Translations under genes and position numbers: made by a program
The notes under the pieces: model-generated
Told to the model about the DNA's origin: nothing
The model's database searches: none
What the model saw: the letters and a program-made list of their open reading frames with translations, nothing else
Shown: one piece after another, positions 1 through 5,586 of the stretch
How the letters are laid out: each line of letters starts with the position of its first letter
Position numbering within the stretch: the stretch's first letter is position 1
Assembly: GCA_011065005.1 (NCBI GenBank)
Contig: JAAKFP010000170.1
Location: 1-5,883 of the forward strand
Source of the DNA: Chlamydiota bacterium
GTDB lineage: Bacteria > Chlamydiota > Chlamydiia > Chlamydiales > Waddliaceae
Length of the DNA: 5,883 nucleotides
Direction: 5' to 3'

Positions 1-447
1 CCTGTCTACAAATGCAAGTGCATCCTTGGAATTTGTTTTCAGAACATTGTCGACGTTGTCTAGGAAAGTGGTGATTTGCTTGGCAGGATGAAAATGATCA
101 ACTTCGAGGTCTTTTAGGGGGTATTTAACTTTCGAAAAGTGGCATGTGATTGTAGATTTACTTGTGCCGAGCTGACCGTCACCAAGAAGAAATTCTCTTG
201 CTTCGGTCATAAGATGAAGGCGAGCAGCACCAACATTTTGACTAACAAGATTTCTGTCGTTTTTTGGAATAGTAGCTCTAACACCAACTAAATCCTTCTT
301 ACTTGTACCATTCGCAATAAGATTTTTTATAGCATCATAATTGTCTTTAACATCTTTCTCTTTGTCATCTATTTTCTTGACAGCAACAGAAGAGGTAAAA
401 CGAGGCATAGTGCCCCAGGATAAAGTGGCATTTGCTAAGCTAAACAT
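1..447 (-). CDS. Hypothetical protein, 5' part only (runs off left edge); possible HNH-like motif
   Basis: An open frame of 149 codons begins with ATG at 447-445 and reads without a stop to the window edge, so the C-terminus is missing. The start is supported by AAGGAG at 459-454, 6 nt before the ATG, and by a promoter-like pair further upstream. I do not recognise the protein as a whole. No signal peptide or membrane segment is evident; the first 20 residues are only mildly hydrophobic. Residues 22-60 are rich in Lys and Asp (KKIDDKEKDVKD). Near the end, residues 114-121 read LEVDHFHP, which resembles the V-D-H-x-x-P core of HNH/GHH-type nucleases, but the remaining metal-binding residues would lie beyond the edge or are absent, so nuclease function is only a suggestion. 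It is on the same strand as the sucCD-protease operon but separated from it by 252 bp including an inverted-repeat element, so it is probably transcribed separately. Confidence 0.75.
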   Translation of the reverse strand, partial: MFSLANATLSWGTMPRFTSSVAVKKIDDKEKDVKDNYDAIKNLIANGTSKKDLVGVRATIPKNDRNLVSQNVGAARLHLMTEAREFLLGDGQLGTSKSTITCHFSKVKYPLKDLEVDHFHPAKQITTFLDNVDNVLKTNSKDALAFVDR

Positions 448-453
448 ACAAAT

Positions 454-501
454 CTCCTTCAGGTTTCCTCGAATAGTAACCCCTCATGTATTCTAATGCA
501 A
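454..501 (-). promoter_or_regulatory. Candidate sigma70 promoter and ribosome binding site of the 1-447 gene
   Basis: Reading the minus strand, TTGCAT (501-496) and TACTAT (478-473) are separated by exactly 17 nt and match the -35 and -10 consensus at 3/6 and 4/6 positions. A start of transcription near 466 would leave a leader of about 19 nt that contains the AAGGAG ribosome binding site (459-454). The spacing is ideal but the boxes are only moderate, so this is a plausible rather than proven promoter. Confidence 0.4.
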
Positions 502-510
502 CAGAATTTA

Positions 511-605
511 AACCTAGAAAACGCAGTTGAAAATGATCTATAAGTGCAAGGTTATGGGCCAAAAGATTGTGCTTAGAGATCGTTTTCAACTGCGTTTTCT
601 AGGTT
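511..605. repeat. Long inverted repeat, probable miniature element (family 1)
   Basis: Arms 511-539 and 577-605 are inverted copies over 29 nt with a single mismatch, beginning AACCTAGAAAACGC. With three more mismatches the pairing extends to 511-549 against 567-605, leaving a 17-nt loop. The outer flanks carry AATTT at 505-509 and 606-610, with a one-base offset on the left; TTAA also occurs at both edges (508-511 and 604-607), so the target duplication cannot be decided. It could instead be a transcriptional boundary hairpin between the protease gene and the next minus-strand gene, but there is no U-run after the stem. No transposase lies inside. I infer a non-autonomous insertion element. 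Confidence 0.6.
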
Positions 606-636
606 AATTTGCTTCGAAAATTTATTATTGCCATTT

Positions 637-663
637 ATCCTTCCTATCCTACCCATCCTGATA
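637..663. repeat. Short 9-bp tandem repeat, three imperfect units
   Basis: ATCCTTCCT, ATCCTACCC and ATCCTGATA follow one another with an exact 9-bp period at 637, 646 and 655, and are followed by a run of eight T (664-671). The stretch is strand-asymmetric (pyrimidine-rich on the plus strand) and lies downstream of the protease stop codon. No function is apparent. Confidence 0.45.
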
Positions 664-699
664 TTTTTTTTGAGAGCAGAAGTGACTTGGAAAAGGGGA

Positions 700-1851
700 T
701 TAGCCAGCACGCAACTGGTCGAGAAGGCTCTGAAACTGTGGGTTGTCACGAATGTGATCGAATTCTCTCTTACCCAGGATCTCTTCAAGATTAGGAAGCC
801 CCTCATTGACAGCTGTCTGCAACCACCCAATAGCGGGCTTAGCCTCTCCAAGGATAGCATGGCATAGAGCATTGATCACCGCCGTTTCATAGTTGGGATA
901 GTGCTGAAAGGTACGATTCCCAAACGATATTGCCTCTTCCCATTTGCCAATCTGAAAAGTTAATTGATGAAGCAAACGAAAACCTTCGGGACTCAACTTC
1001 TTCCTTACAGGATATAGAACATCATAAGCCTCTTTGTGCTTCCCAAACTGATTTAAAATCTGCGTTATGTTCTCCGTAGCACTCATAAAAATGACGCCCT
1101 CTTTTACCTGATCACGTAACGCCCGAAACTGTTGATAGGCTACCTCGAGGTTGCCGTGATGCATCTCCTCTTCCGCTTCTTTAAATCGGTTCTGCAATTG
1201 GAGGTTCTGATCTTGATCGGTGACCGACAAGACACTCATCCAGTTGCGATAACTCTCAAATGTAAAAATAAAGAAAAGCGCACCAACGATAAAGGCTCCT
1301 ATAAGAAAGAAAAGAACACTTATCGCCGCGGATACCAAAACACTGATGAATAACGAAATTTTCACTCCCCGAAATCCAAAAACACCTTCAAGCAATATGC
1401 GCAACAAGTGGCCTCCGTCCAAGGGTTGGATGGGAAGTAAATTCACTATCGTCCAAAAAAAGTTAACCCGAACTAAAACCTCTATGGCATAAATGAATGG
1501 GGTCATCGGCTGTTCCCCAAGCATACGTAGAAGCTGAAAAGCAACAAGAAAAAGCAAAAAACCTGCCAAGGGACCGTTCAGGACGATGAGAAAATCTTTC
1601 CATAACTTCAAGGGGGGTCCATGCCTATGTGTGACCCCTCCTAATCCAAACAATTCAATCTGCGCTCGTTGTCCAAATTTCACAGCTGTGAGAGCATGAC
1701 CATATTCATGCACCAGCACAGAGAAAAAAATCACAATCATCCAAATAAGTGTTCCTAAAACAGAATGGGTGTTCAACCAGCCAATCAGAACGATCAAAAG
1801 GATAAAAAATGGGTTTAATCGTACGGGAATTTTTCCGGAAAAGATCAACAT
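700..1851 (-). CDS. M50-family (site-2-protease-like) zinc metalloprotease with C-terminal TPR-like region
   Basis: This 383-residue protein is a membrane-embedded zinc protease of the M50 / SpoIVFB type. The N-terminus GKIPVRLNPFF is typical of this subgroup, where the protease core starts almost immediately. The zinc motif HEYGH is at residues 48-52 inside a hydrophobic segment, and the third-ligand motif NLLPIQPLDGGH is at 137-148 (Asp145). About six hydrophobic segments lie between residues 13 and 200. From about 218 to 383 the protein is soluble and helical with TPR-like units (for example AEEEMHHGNLEVAYQQF, 226-242, and a C-terminal LLDQL module), suggesting docking of a partner or substrate on the cytoplasmic side. 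No PDZ domain is seen. The ATG follows the sucD stop by 18 bp with a weak CAGG ribosome site, so it is likely translated from the sucCD mRNA. Such proteases cut transmembrane substrates, often anti-sigma factors; the substrate here is unknown. Confidence 0.9.
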   Translation of the reverse strand: MLIFSGKIPVRLNPFFILLIVLIGWLNTHSVLGTLIWMIVIFFSVLVHEYGHALTAVKFGQRAQIELFGLGGVTHRHGPPLKLWKDFLIVLNGPLAGFLLFLVAFQLLRMLGEQPMTPFIYAIEVLVRVNFFWTIVNLLPIQPLDGGHLLRILLEGVFGFRGVKISLFISVLVSAAISVLFFLIGAFIVGALFFIFTFESYRNWMSVLSVTDQDQNLQLQNRFKEAEEEMHHGNLEVAYQQFRALRDQVKEGVIFMSATENITQILNQFGKHKEAYDVLYPVRKKLSPEGFRLLHQLTFQIGKWEEAISFGNRTFQHYPNYETAVINALCHAILGEAKPAIGWLQTAVNEGLPNLEEILGKREFDHIRDNPQFQSLLDQLRAG

Positions 1852-1869
1852 ACCTGAAATCTATTTAAT

Positions 1870-2748
1870 TTATTTCTCACCTAAAGCCTGTTTCATGCTT
1901 TTTCCCATATCTGCGGGAGTGTCTGAGACGAACACTCCAACCCTTCTAAGGGCTTCAATTTTAGACTGTGCGGTTCCCTGATTACCAGAGATAATGGCCC
2001 CTGCATGTCCCATGCGCCGTCCTGGAGGCGCTGTGATCCCCGCCACAAAGGCCGCAACAGGTTTTGTGCAGTGCTGTGAGATCCACTCTGCTGCCGTCTC
2101 TTCTGCGTCTCCTCCGATTTCACCTATCATTAAAATCCCTTCCGTTTCGGGATCATTTTGAAACATTTCCAGGACATCGATAAAGTTAGTGCCGTTGAGG
2201 GGGTCACCGCCTAAACCGACGCATGTTGACTGTCCGAGGCCAAGCTGTGTTGTCTGCCATACAGCTTCATAGGTAAGAGTTCCTGAGCGTGAGACTATGC
2301 CAACATTTCCTCTTTTGTGGATGTAGCCGGGCATGATACCGATCTTGCATTCGTCTGGGGTGATGATGCCGGGGCAGTTGGGGCCGATTAATCGGCTGTG
2401 TGTGCTTTTACGCATGATGGAGCTCACCTCAAGCATATCGTTTACGGGTATCCCTTCGGTGATACATACGATGAGCGGAATTTTTGCTTCTTCGGCTTCG
2501 ATGATCGCTTCAGCGGCAAATGGAGGTGGAACAAAAATCATTGTTGCATCGCAATCTGTAGCTTCTTTCGCTTCTTTTACGGTGTCGAAAATTGGCAGAT
2601 TAAAAATGGTCTGGCCACCCTTCCAGGGAGTTACTCCCCCAACAAAGCGACTTCCATACTGCAGACACTGCTCTGTGTGGAAGCTGCCAGCCTTACCGGT
2701 AATTCCTTGTGCAATCACTTTGGTATTCTTGTTGATAAGTATTGCCAT
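1870..2748 (-). CDS. sucD: Succinyl-CoA synthetase (succinate-CoA ligase), alpha subunit
   Basis: SucD carries the CoA-binding Rossmann domain and the phosphorylated histidine of succinyl-CoA synthetase, which converts succinyl-CoA, NDP and phosphate to succinate, CoA and NTP in the TCA cycle. It is 292 residues, the usual length. The CoA loop [12 protein letters not shown] is at 14-25, IGPNCPG at 121-127, SGTLTYE at 155-161 and [12 protein letters not shown] at 172-183. The active-site histidine is His248 in RRMGHAGAI. One oddity is GVTPWKGG at 38-45, where most family members have a glycine in place of Trp42. The ATG lies 14 bp after the sucC stop; the purine-rich TAAGGAGAAGAGAG overlapping that stop is the ribosome binding region, consistent with coupled translation and a 1:1 supply of the two subunits. 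The protease gene follows 18 bp downstream. Confidence 0.98.
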   Translation of the reverse strand: MAILINKNTKVIAQGITGKAGSFHTEQCLQYGSRFVGGVTPWKGGQTIFNLPIFDTVKEAKEATDCDATMIFVPPPFAAEAIIEAEEAKIPLIVCITEGIPVNDMLEVSSIMRKSTHSRLIGPNCPGIITPDECKIGIMPGYIHKRGNVGIVSRSGTLTYEAVWQTTQLGLGQSTCVGLGGDPLNGTNFIDVLEMFQNDPETEGILMIGEIGGDAEETAAEWISQHCTKPVAAFVAGITAPPGRRMGHAGAIISGNQGTAQSKIEALRRVGVFVSDTPADMGKSMKQALGEK

Positions 2749-2762
2749 GGGCTCTCTTCTCC

Positions 2763-3929
2763 TTATGCAGATTTTGCTGCCGCGACAATTTTCTCTGCCG
2801 CATCGGTGAGGTTGTCTACGATGATGATATTCAATTCAGAGTCAGTAAGGATTTGACGCCCCTGCTCGACGTTCGTCCCCTCCATCCTTACAACTAGTGG
2901 AACAAGAATCTCCTGTTCACTTGCCGCGGTGATGATCCCCGCCGCTAATGTGACACAGTTCATGATTCCACCAAAAATGTTGACCAGTATCCCTTTCACA
3001 TTTGGGTCGGACAACAGAATCTTAAAACCTTCAGCAACTTTCTGCTGCGAAGCTCCCCCTCCAACATCTAAGAAGTTTGCGGGGTTGCCGCCATGGTGGT
3101 AGATCATATCCATCGTCGCCATGGCAAGACCAGCACCATTAACCATGCAACCGATTTCCCCATCCAGAGCTATATAGGCGAGGTCATTTTCTTTCGCTTT
3201 CGCCTCATTGGATGGGATTTGCGTGACGTCATAAAATTCCGCAATCTCTTTTTGGCGGTAGAGAGCGTTATCATCAACGGTCAGTTTGGCATCTAAAGCC
3301 AGCAGATCCCCTTCCATCGTTTCTACCAGGGGATTGATTTCTAAAAGGGAAGCATCCTTCTCGACAAAAGCTTTTGCCAAACCTGCAGCAATTTTCATTC
3401 CCTGTTTTGCAGTGTCCCCTTTCCATCCCATAAATTTTGCCATCTCTATAAGCTGGTACTGCCGAAGCTTTCCATTCAGACGAATGGGGATTTTCAGGAT
3501 CCGCTCTGGGGTCTTGGCAGCAACCTCTTCAATCTCCACCCCCCCCTCTGGAGATACCATCAGCACAGCGCGAGCATTGTGTCTGTCGATCACCACTCCC
3601 ATGTAAAACTCTTTGCGGTAGTCCGTTAGTGGAGAGATCATGATTTTATGAGCAACAACTCCCTCTTTTCCTGTCTGGACATTGACAATCTTCATCCCGA
3701 GAAGCTGCTGGGAATCGTGGATGATCTCCTCTCTGCTTTTCGATAATTTCACCCCACCGGCTTTTCCCCGCCCTCCAGCATGAACCTGCACTTTTACAAC
3801 TGCTTGGTCGAGACCCAACTCCTCGATCACTTTTTCCACTTCTGCGAAATCGGAAACAACGCGGAAGTCGGGGATGGGGATCCCATACTTTTGTAAGATC
3901 GACTTTGCTTGGTATTCATGAGTATTCAT
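2763..3929 (-). CDS. sucC: Succinyl-CoA synthetase (succinate-CoA ligase, ADP-forming), beta subunit
   Basis: SucC is the nucleotide- and succinate-binding beta subunit, acting in the cytoplasm with SucD. At 388 residues it has the size of the E. coli protein and starts with the family hallmark [12 protein letters not shown], which fixes the start codon. The ATP-grasp domain covers about 1-235: Lys46 in [16 protein letters not shown] (44-59), and EINP (197-200) with Asn199 and Asp213, which match the E. coli metal and nucleotide ligands by position. The C-terminal CoA-ligase domain (about 250-388) has FLDVGGGA (286-293) and NIFGGIMNC (317-325). After GGIMNC the residue is Val326 where an Asp is common in bacterial homologues. 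AGAGGGA at 3941-3947 lies 11 nt before the ATG and is a long-spaced ribosome site. It is the first gene of the sucC-sucD-M50 operon and diverges from ftsY; its leader is interrupted by a miniature element. Confidence 0.98.
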   Translation of the reverse strand: MNTHEYQAKSILQKYGIPIPDFRVVSDFAEVEKVIEELGLDQAVVKVQVHAGGRGKAGGVKLSKSREEIIHDSQQLLGMKIVNVQTGKEGVVAHKIMISPLTDYRKEFYMGVVIDRHNARAVLMVSPEGGVEIEEVAAKTPERILKIPIRLNGKLRQYQLIEMAKFMGWKGDTAKQGMKIAAGLAKAFVEKDASLLEINPLVETMEGDLLALDAKLTVDDNALYRQKEIAEFYDVTQIPSNEAKAKENDLAYIALDGEIGCMVNGAGLAMATMDMIYHHGGNPANFLDVGGGASQQKVAEGFKILLSDPNVKGILVNIFGGIMNCVTLAAGIITAASEQEILVPLVVRMEGTNVEQGRQILTDSELNIIIVDNLTDAAEKIVAAAKSA

Positions 3930-3951
3930 AGCAACAGAAATCCCTCTTTTC

Positions 3952-4092
3952 GTAAGCGTTCAGACCTCTGGTTAATAACCGCGAAGATCGCGAAGGAAGC
4001 GAAGAAAACGCGAAGTTTTTTTATTAATTAACAGAATGATCTTCGTGTGTTCTTGTTTTCTTCGCGGTTAACAGATAGAGGTGAACGGTTAC
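3952..4092. mobile_element. MITE-like element, family 2, copy A (8-bp target duplication)
   Basis: A 141-bp inverted-repeat element beginning GTAAGCGTTCA and ending TGAACGGTTAC; the 11-bp termini are inverted copies with one mismatch, and similarity continues inward through TTAATAACCGCGAAG / CTTCGCGGTTAA. It is flanked by a perfect 8-bp direct repeat CTCTTTTC (3944-3951 and 4093-4100), direct evidence of insertion. The interior is GCGAAG-rich and has no coding capacity. GCGAAG/TTCGCG repeats of this kind are, from memory, found in many bacterial genomes and give spurious FASFAV peptides. It lies in the probable 5' leader of sucC, where its transcript would fold into a long hairpin. Confidence 0.8.
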
Positions 4093-4102
4093 CTCTTTTC
4101 TC

Positions 4103-4131
4103 TTTCTACTTTCCTAAGCTCATGCTAATAT
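4103..4131 (+). promoter_or_regulatory. Candidate ftsY promoter (weak)
   Basis: TTTCTA (4103-4108) and TAATAT (4126-4131) are spaced by 17 nt on the plus strand, with matches of about 3/6 and 4/6 to the sigma70 boxes. They lie in the ancestral intergenic DNA between the two miniature elements. If used, the ftsY mRNA leader would contain element copy B. This is a low-confidence call based only on spacing and position. Confidence 0.25.
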
Positions 4132-4150
4132 ATGTAAAGGTTAACATCAA
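4122..4150 (-). promoter_or_regulatory. Candidate sucC-sucD-M50 operon promoter
   Basis: On the minus strand TTGATG (4150-4145) and TAGCAT (4127-4122) each match the sigma70 boxes at 4/6 positions with a 17-nt spacer. The -35 box lies within the left target duplication of element copy B, so its six bases survived that insertion. Transcription would start near 4115 and run through element copy A before sucC. It overlaps the candidate ftsY promoter on the other strand, so the two genes may compete for polymerase. Confidence 0.33.
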
Positions 4151-4152
4151 GG

Positions 4153-4282
4153 GTAAGCGTTCAACCCCCTGCTTAATAACCGCGAAGGACGCGAAGAATT
4201 TAACTATTTCATAAGAAAACCTTCGCGTGTCCTTTGTTTTCTTCGCGTTCTTCGCGGTTAACAGATAGAGGTGAACGATTAC
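4153..4282. mobile_element. MITE-like element, family 2, copy B (8-bp target duplication, 7/8)
   Basis: A second, shorter (130 bp) copy of the element at 3952-4092, in the same orientation. It starts GTAAGCGTTCA and ends TGAACGATTAC; the last 32 bp (4251-4282) differ from copy A (4061-4092) at one position. The flanks CATCAAGG (4145-4152) and CATCAAGC (4283-4290) agree at 7 of 8 positions, fitting an 8-bp duplication with one later mutation. The interiors differ in length and sequence, so this is an independent insertion rather than a local duplication. Its right edge ends 27 bp before the ftsY start codon. Confidence 0.78.
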
Positions 4283-4298
4283 CATCAAGCTAACACAG

Positions 4299-4305
4299 AG
4301 AAGGA
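4299..4305 (+). promoter_or_regulatory. Ribosome binding site that decides the ftsY start
   Basis: AGAAGGA lies 4 nt before the ATG at 4310. The frame stays open upstream to a GTG at 4271, but that codon is inside the terminal repeat of element copy B and has no Shine-Dalgarno, so the 4310 ATG is preferred. Confidence 0.7.
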
Positions 4306-4309
4306 TCTG

Positions 4310-5239
4310 ATGGTACTAAAATTCTTTAAGTCTAGTTACAGCAAAGTAAAAAATGCCCTTTCAAAGACAAGATCTGTCTTAGGAAACAAGATCCGCTCCC
4401 TCTTTCAAGGGAAAATCGATACTGAAACCTTAGACAAGTTAGAACAGCTCTTCTACGAGGCAGACTTAGGGATCGAAGCTTCTATGAAGCTGACAGAAAA
4501 AGTTCAGGAGATCTTTCGTGAAAACCCCTCCCTAGGTGCTGATGGCCTCATCGAAGAAATCCGCAAAGAGATCGTCCATTTGCTCTCAGGAAAACCGATC
4601 GAACTCAACGAACCCCCACAGGGGGAAGGCCCCATGGTCATTCTCATCGTCGGAGTCAATGGAAACGGTAAGACAACGGGAGTAGCGAAACTGGCCAAAA
4701 GATATCAAGAGAGCGGGAAGAAGGTTCTGATTGCCGCCGCCGACACCTTTCGTGCGGCAGCCGTTGAACAGCTAGAGGTGTGGACCAACAGGATTGGTGT
4801 CCAGATCGTTAAAGGTGCCCCAAATAGTGACTCTGCCGCCGTTGCCTTCGATGCCTTGACTGCGGCAAAAGCCAGAGGCGTAGATGTCATCATCATCGAC
4901 ACTGCAGGTCGCCTCCACACGAGAAATGACTTAATGAAGGAGCTGGAAAAAATTAAACGCGCTTGCCAAAAGGTAATTCCGAACAGTCCTCATGAAACGT
5001 TATTGGTTTTAGATGCGACTATTGGCCAAAATGCCATCGATCAGGCGAAAATTTTCCATCAGTATACCCCGATTTCGGGTCTTTTCTTAACAAAACTAGA
5101 TGGAACCGCCAAGGGGGGAATCATCATCAACATCCAGACAGAGCTTGGCATCCCGGTCAAATTTATCGGAATTGGGGAGACTTTAGACGATATAGAGCCC
5201 TTCAACGCCGAAAACTTTGCTGCTGCACTATTTGACTAG
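4310..5239 (+). CDS. ftsY: Signal recognition particle receptor FtsY (SRP GTPase)
   Basis: FtsY receives ribosome-nascent chain complexes from SRP (Ffh) at the membrane and, through paired GTP hydrolysis, passes them to the Sec translocon. From the ATG at 4310 it is 309 residues and consists of the helical N domain (about 20-95) and the GTPase G domain; the long acidic A domain of E. coli FtsY is absent. The basic, amphipathic start MVLKFFKSSYSKVKNALSK may serve as membrane anchor. Motifs: P-loop GVNGNGKTT (115-123), DTFRAAAVEQL (145-155), DTAGR (197-201), TKLDGTAKGG (261-270) and the closing FIGIGETLDDIEPFNAENF (285-303). The third threonine usual after GKTT is Gly124 here. The gene diverges from sucC. 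Its TAG stop lies in the 5-bp flanking repeat of the hairpin element that follows directly. Confidence 0.97.
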   Translation: MVLKFFKSSYSKVKNALSKTRSVLGNKIRSLFQGKIDTETLDKLEQLFYEADLGIEASMKLTEKVQEIFRENPSLGADGLIEEIRKEIVHLLSGKPIELNEPPQGEGPMVILIVGVNGNGKTTGVAKLAKRYQESGKKVLIAAADTFRAAAVEQLEVWTNRIGVQIVKGAPNSDSAAVAFDALTAAKARGVDVIIIDTAGRLHTRNDLMKELEKIKRACQKVIPNSPHETLLVLDATIGQNAIDQAKIFHQYTPISGLFLTKLDGTAKGGIIINIQTELGIPVKFIGIGETLDDIEPFNAENFAAALFD

Positions 5240-5240
5240 G

Positions 5241-5395
5241 GAACTGTGTAAAAATAAGGTATACATTTCTGATATCACAGCATCTTCATCTGCTACGTTG
5301 CAAATCCTTGAAAACTAATAAGTTGGCTGCGGATTTGCGCCTTGCAGCTGAAGCGCTGTGATATCAGAAATGTATACCTTATTTTTACACAGTTC
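5241..5395. mobile_element. Hairpin MITE-like element, family 3, inserted at the ftsY stop codon
   Basis: The segments 5240-5281 and 5355-5396 are perfect 42-nt inverted copies (GGAACTGTGTAAAAATAAGG at the outer end). An imperfect continuation (CTTCATCTGC against GCAGCTGAAG) leads to a further perfect 8-bp stem GCAAATCC (5300-5307) / GGATTTGC (5331-5338), so almost the whole 155 bp can fold as one hairpin. CTAGG occurs on both sides (5236-5240 and 5396-5400), fitting a 5-bp target duplication that includes the ftsY TAG stop. There is no coding capacity. The terminus containing TGTGTAAAA recalls IS256-type transposon ends, but this is from memory and the flank length does not fit that family well. 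In the mRNA it would protect or delimit the ftsY 3' end. Confidence 0.72.
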
Positions 5396-5399
5396 CTAG

Positions 5400-5418
5400 G
5401 GCGTGTACGCCATATTTT
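5400..5418 (+). terminator. Possible weak ftsY terminator
   Basis: GGCG-TGTA-CGCC (5400-5411) forms a 4-bp GC stem with a 4-nt loop followed by ATATTTT. Before the hairpin element inserted, this would have lain directly after the ftsY stop codon. The stem is short, so the call is tentative. Confidence 0.3.
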
Positions 5419-5459
5419 CGCCCATTTTACCAATTTTAAACAAAAAAGAAAGTATTTAT

Positions 5460-5488
5460 TTGACAAACCTCACTTTTTGTCTTATAAT
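5460..5488 (+). promoter_or_regulatory. Perfect-consensus sigma70 promoter of the Tyr/Gly-rich gene
   Basis: TTGACA (5460-5465) and TATAAT (5483-5488) match the major sigma-factor consensus at all 12 positions with the optimal 17-nt spacer. The upstream DNA (5430-5458) is A/T-rich and could act as an UP-like element. Transcription should begin close to 5495, giving a leader of about 92 nt. This predicts very strong constitutive initiation, so any control is likely to act after initiation. Confidence 0.88.
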
Positions 5489-5494
5489 AAAATC

Positions 5495-5581
5495 GGAAGG
5501 GGAAAGATAAGTATTAAACATATTAACCGTAAAAAACCATGTCGTCCCCTCCTTTATAATTATCAATAATACATAAGGAGG
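5495..5581 (+). promoter_or_regulatory. Candidate regulatory leader: competing SD-sequestering and SD-releasing helices
   Basis: The strong Shine-Dalgarno AAGGAGG (5575-5581), 5 nt before the ATG, is perfectly complementary to CCTCCTT (5548-5554) 20 nt upstream, forming a 7-bp helix that hides it. The predicted 5' end of the mRNA, GGAAGGGGA (5495-5503), can pair with TCCCCTCC (5545-5552) with one bulged A, giving 8 bp. The two helices share 5548-5552 and exclude each other, so the 5' end would free the ribosome site. A tiny frame ATG-TCG-TCC-CCT-CCT-TTA-TAA (5539-5559) crosses the same segment but lacks a ribosome site. The pairings are read directly; the regulatory role and any ligand or temperature signal are inference. 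Confidence 0.45.
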
Positions 5582-5586
5582 TACGT

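Noticed and set aside
511..605. Rho-independent terminator
   Set aside because: The stem is long and AT-mixed with no U-run on either side, so a classical terminator is not supported; an inverted-repeat element is the better description.
573..872. 99-codon minus-strand frame
   Set aside because: It overlaps the end of the M50 protease gene in another frame, and its other end lies in the inverted repeat at 511-605 and the tandem repeat; no ribosome binding site or protein-like composition.
2333..2856. Plus-strand frames of 158 and 152 codons opposite sucD
   Set aside because: They are antisense shadows of the strongly conserved sucC and sucD genes.
3952..4282. Possible CRISPR or regulatory iteron array
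   Set aside because: There are only two copies, each is internally inverted and flanked by its own 8-bp duplication, which fits transposition and not a repeat-spacer array.
4106..4288. 60-codon minus-strand frame containing a FASFAV peptide
   Set aside because: It is a read-through of MITE copy B; such FASFAV-type peptides are the usual artefact of GCGAAG repeats.
4271..4309. GTG start giving a 13-residue longer FtsY
   Set aside because: The GTG lies in the terminal repeat of MITE copy B and has no Shine-Dalgarno; the ATG at 4310 has AGAAGGA at a usable distance.
5342..5569. 75-codon plus-strand frame
   Set aside because: It spans the hairpin element arm, the consensus promoter and the leader, which are better explained as non-coding; composition is AT-driven.
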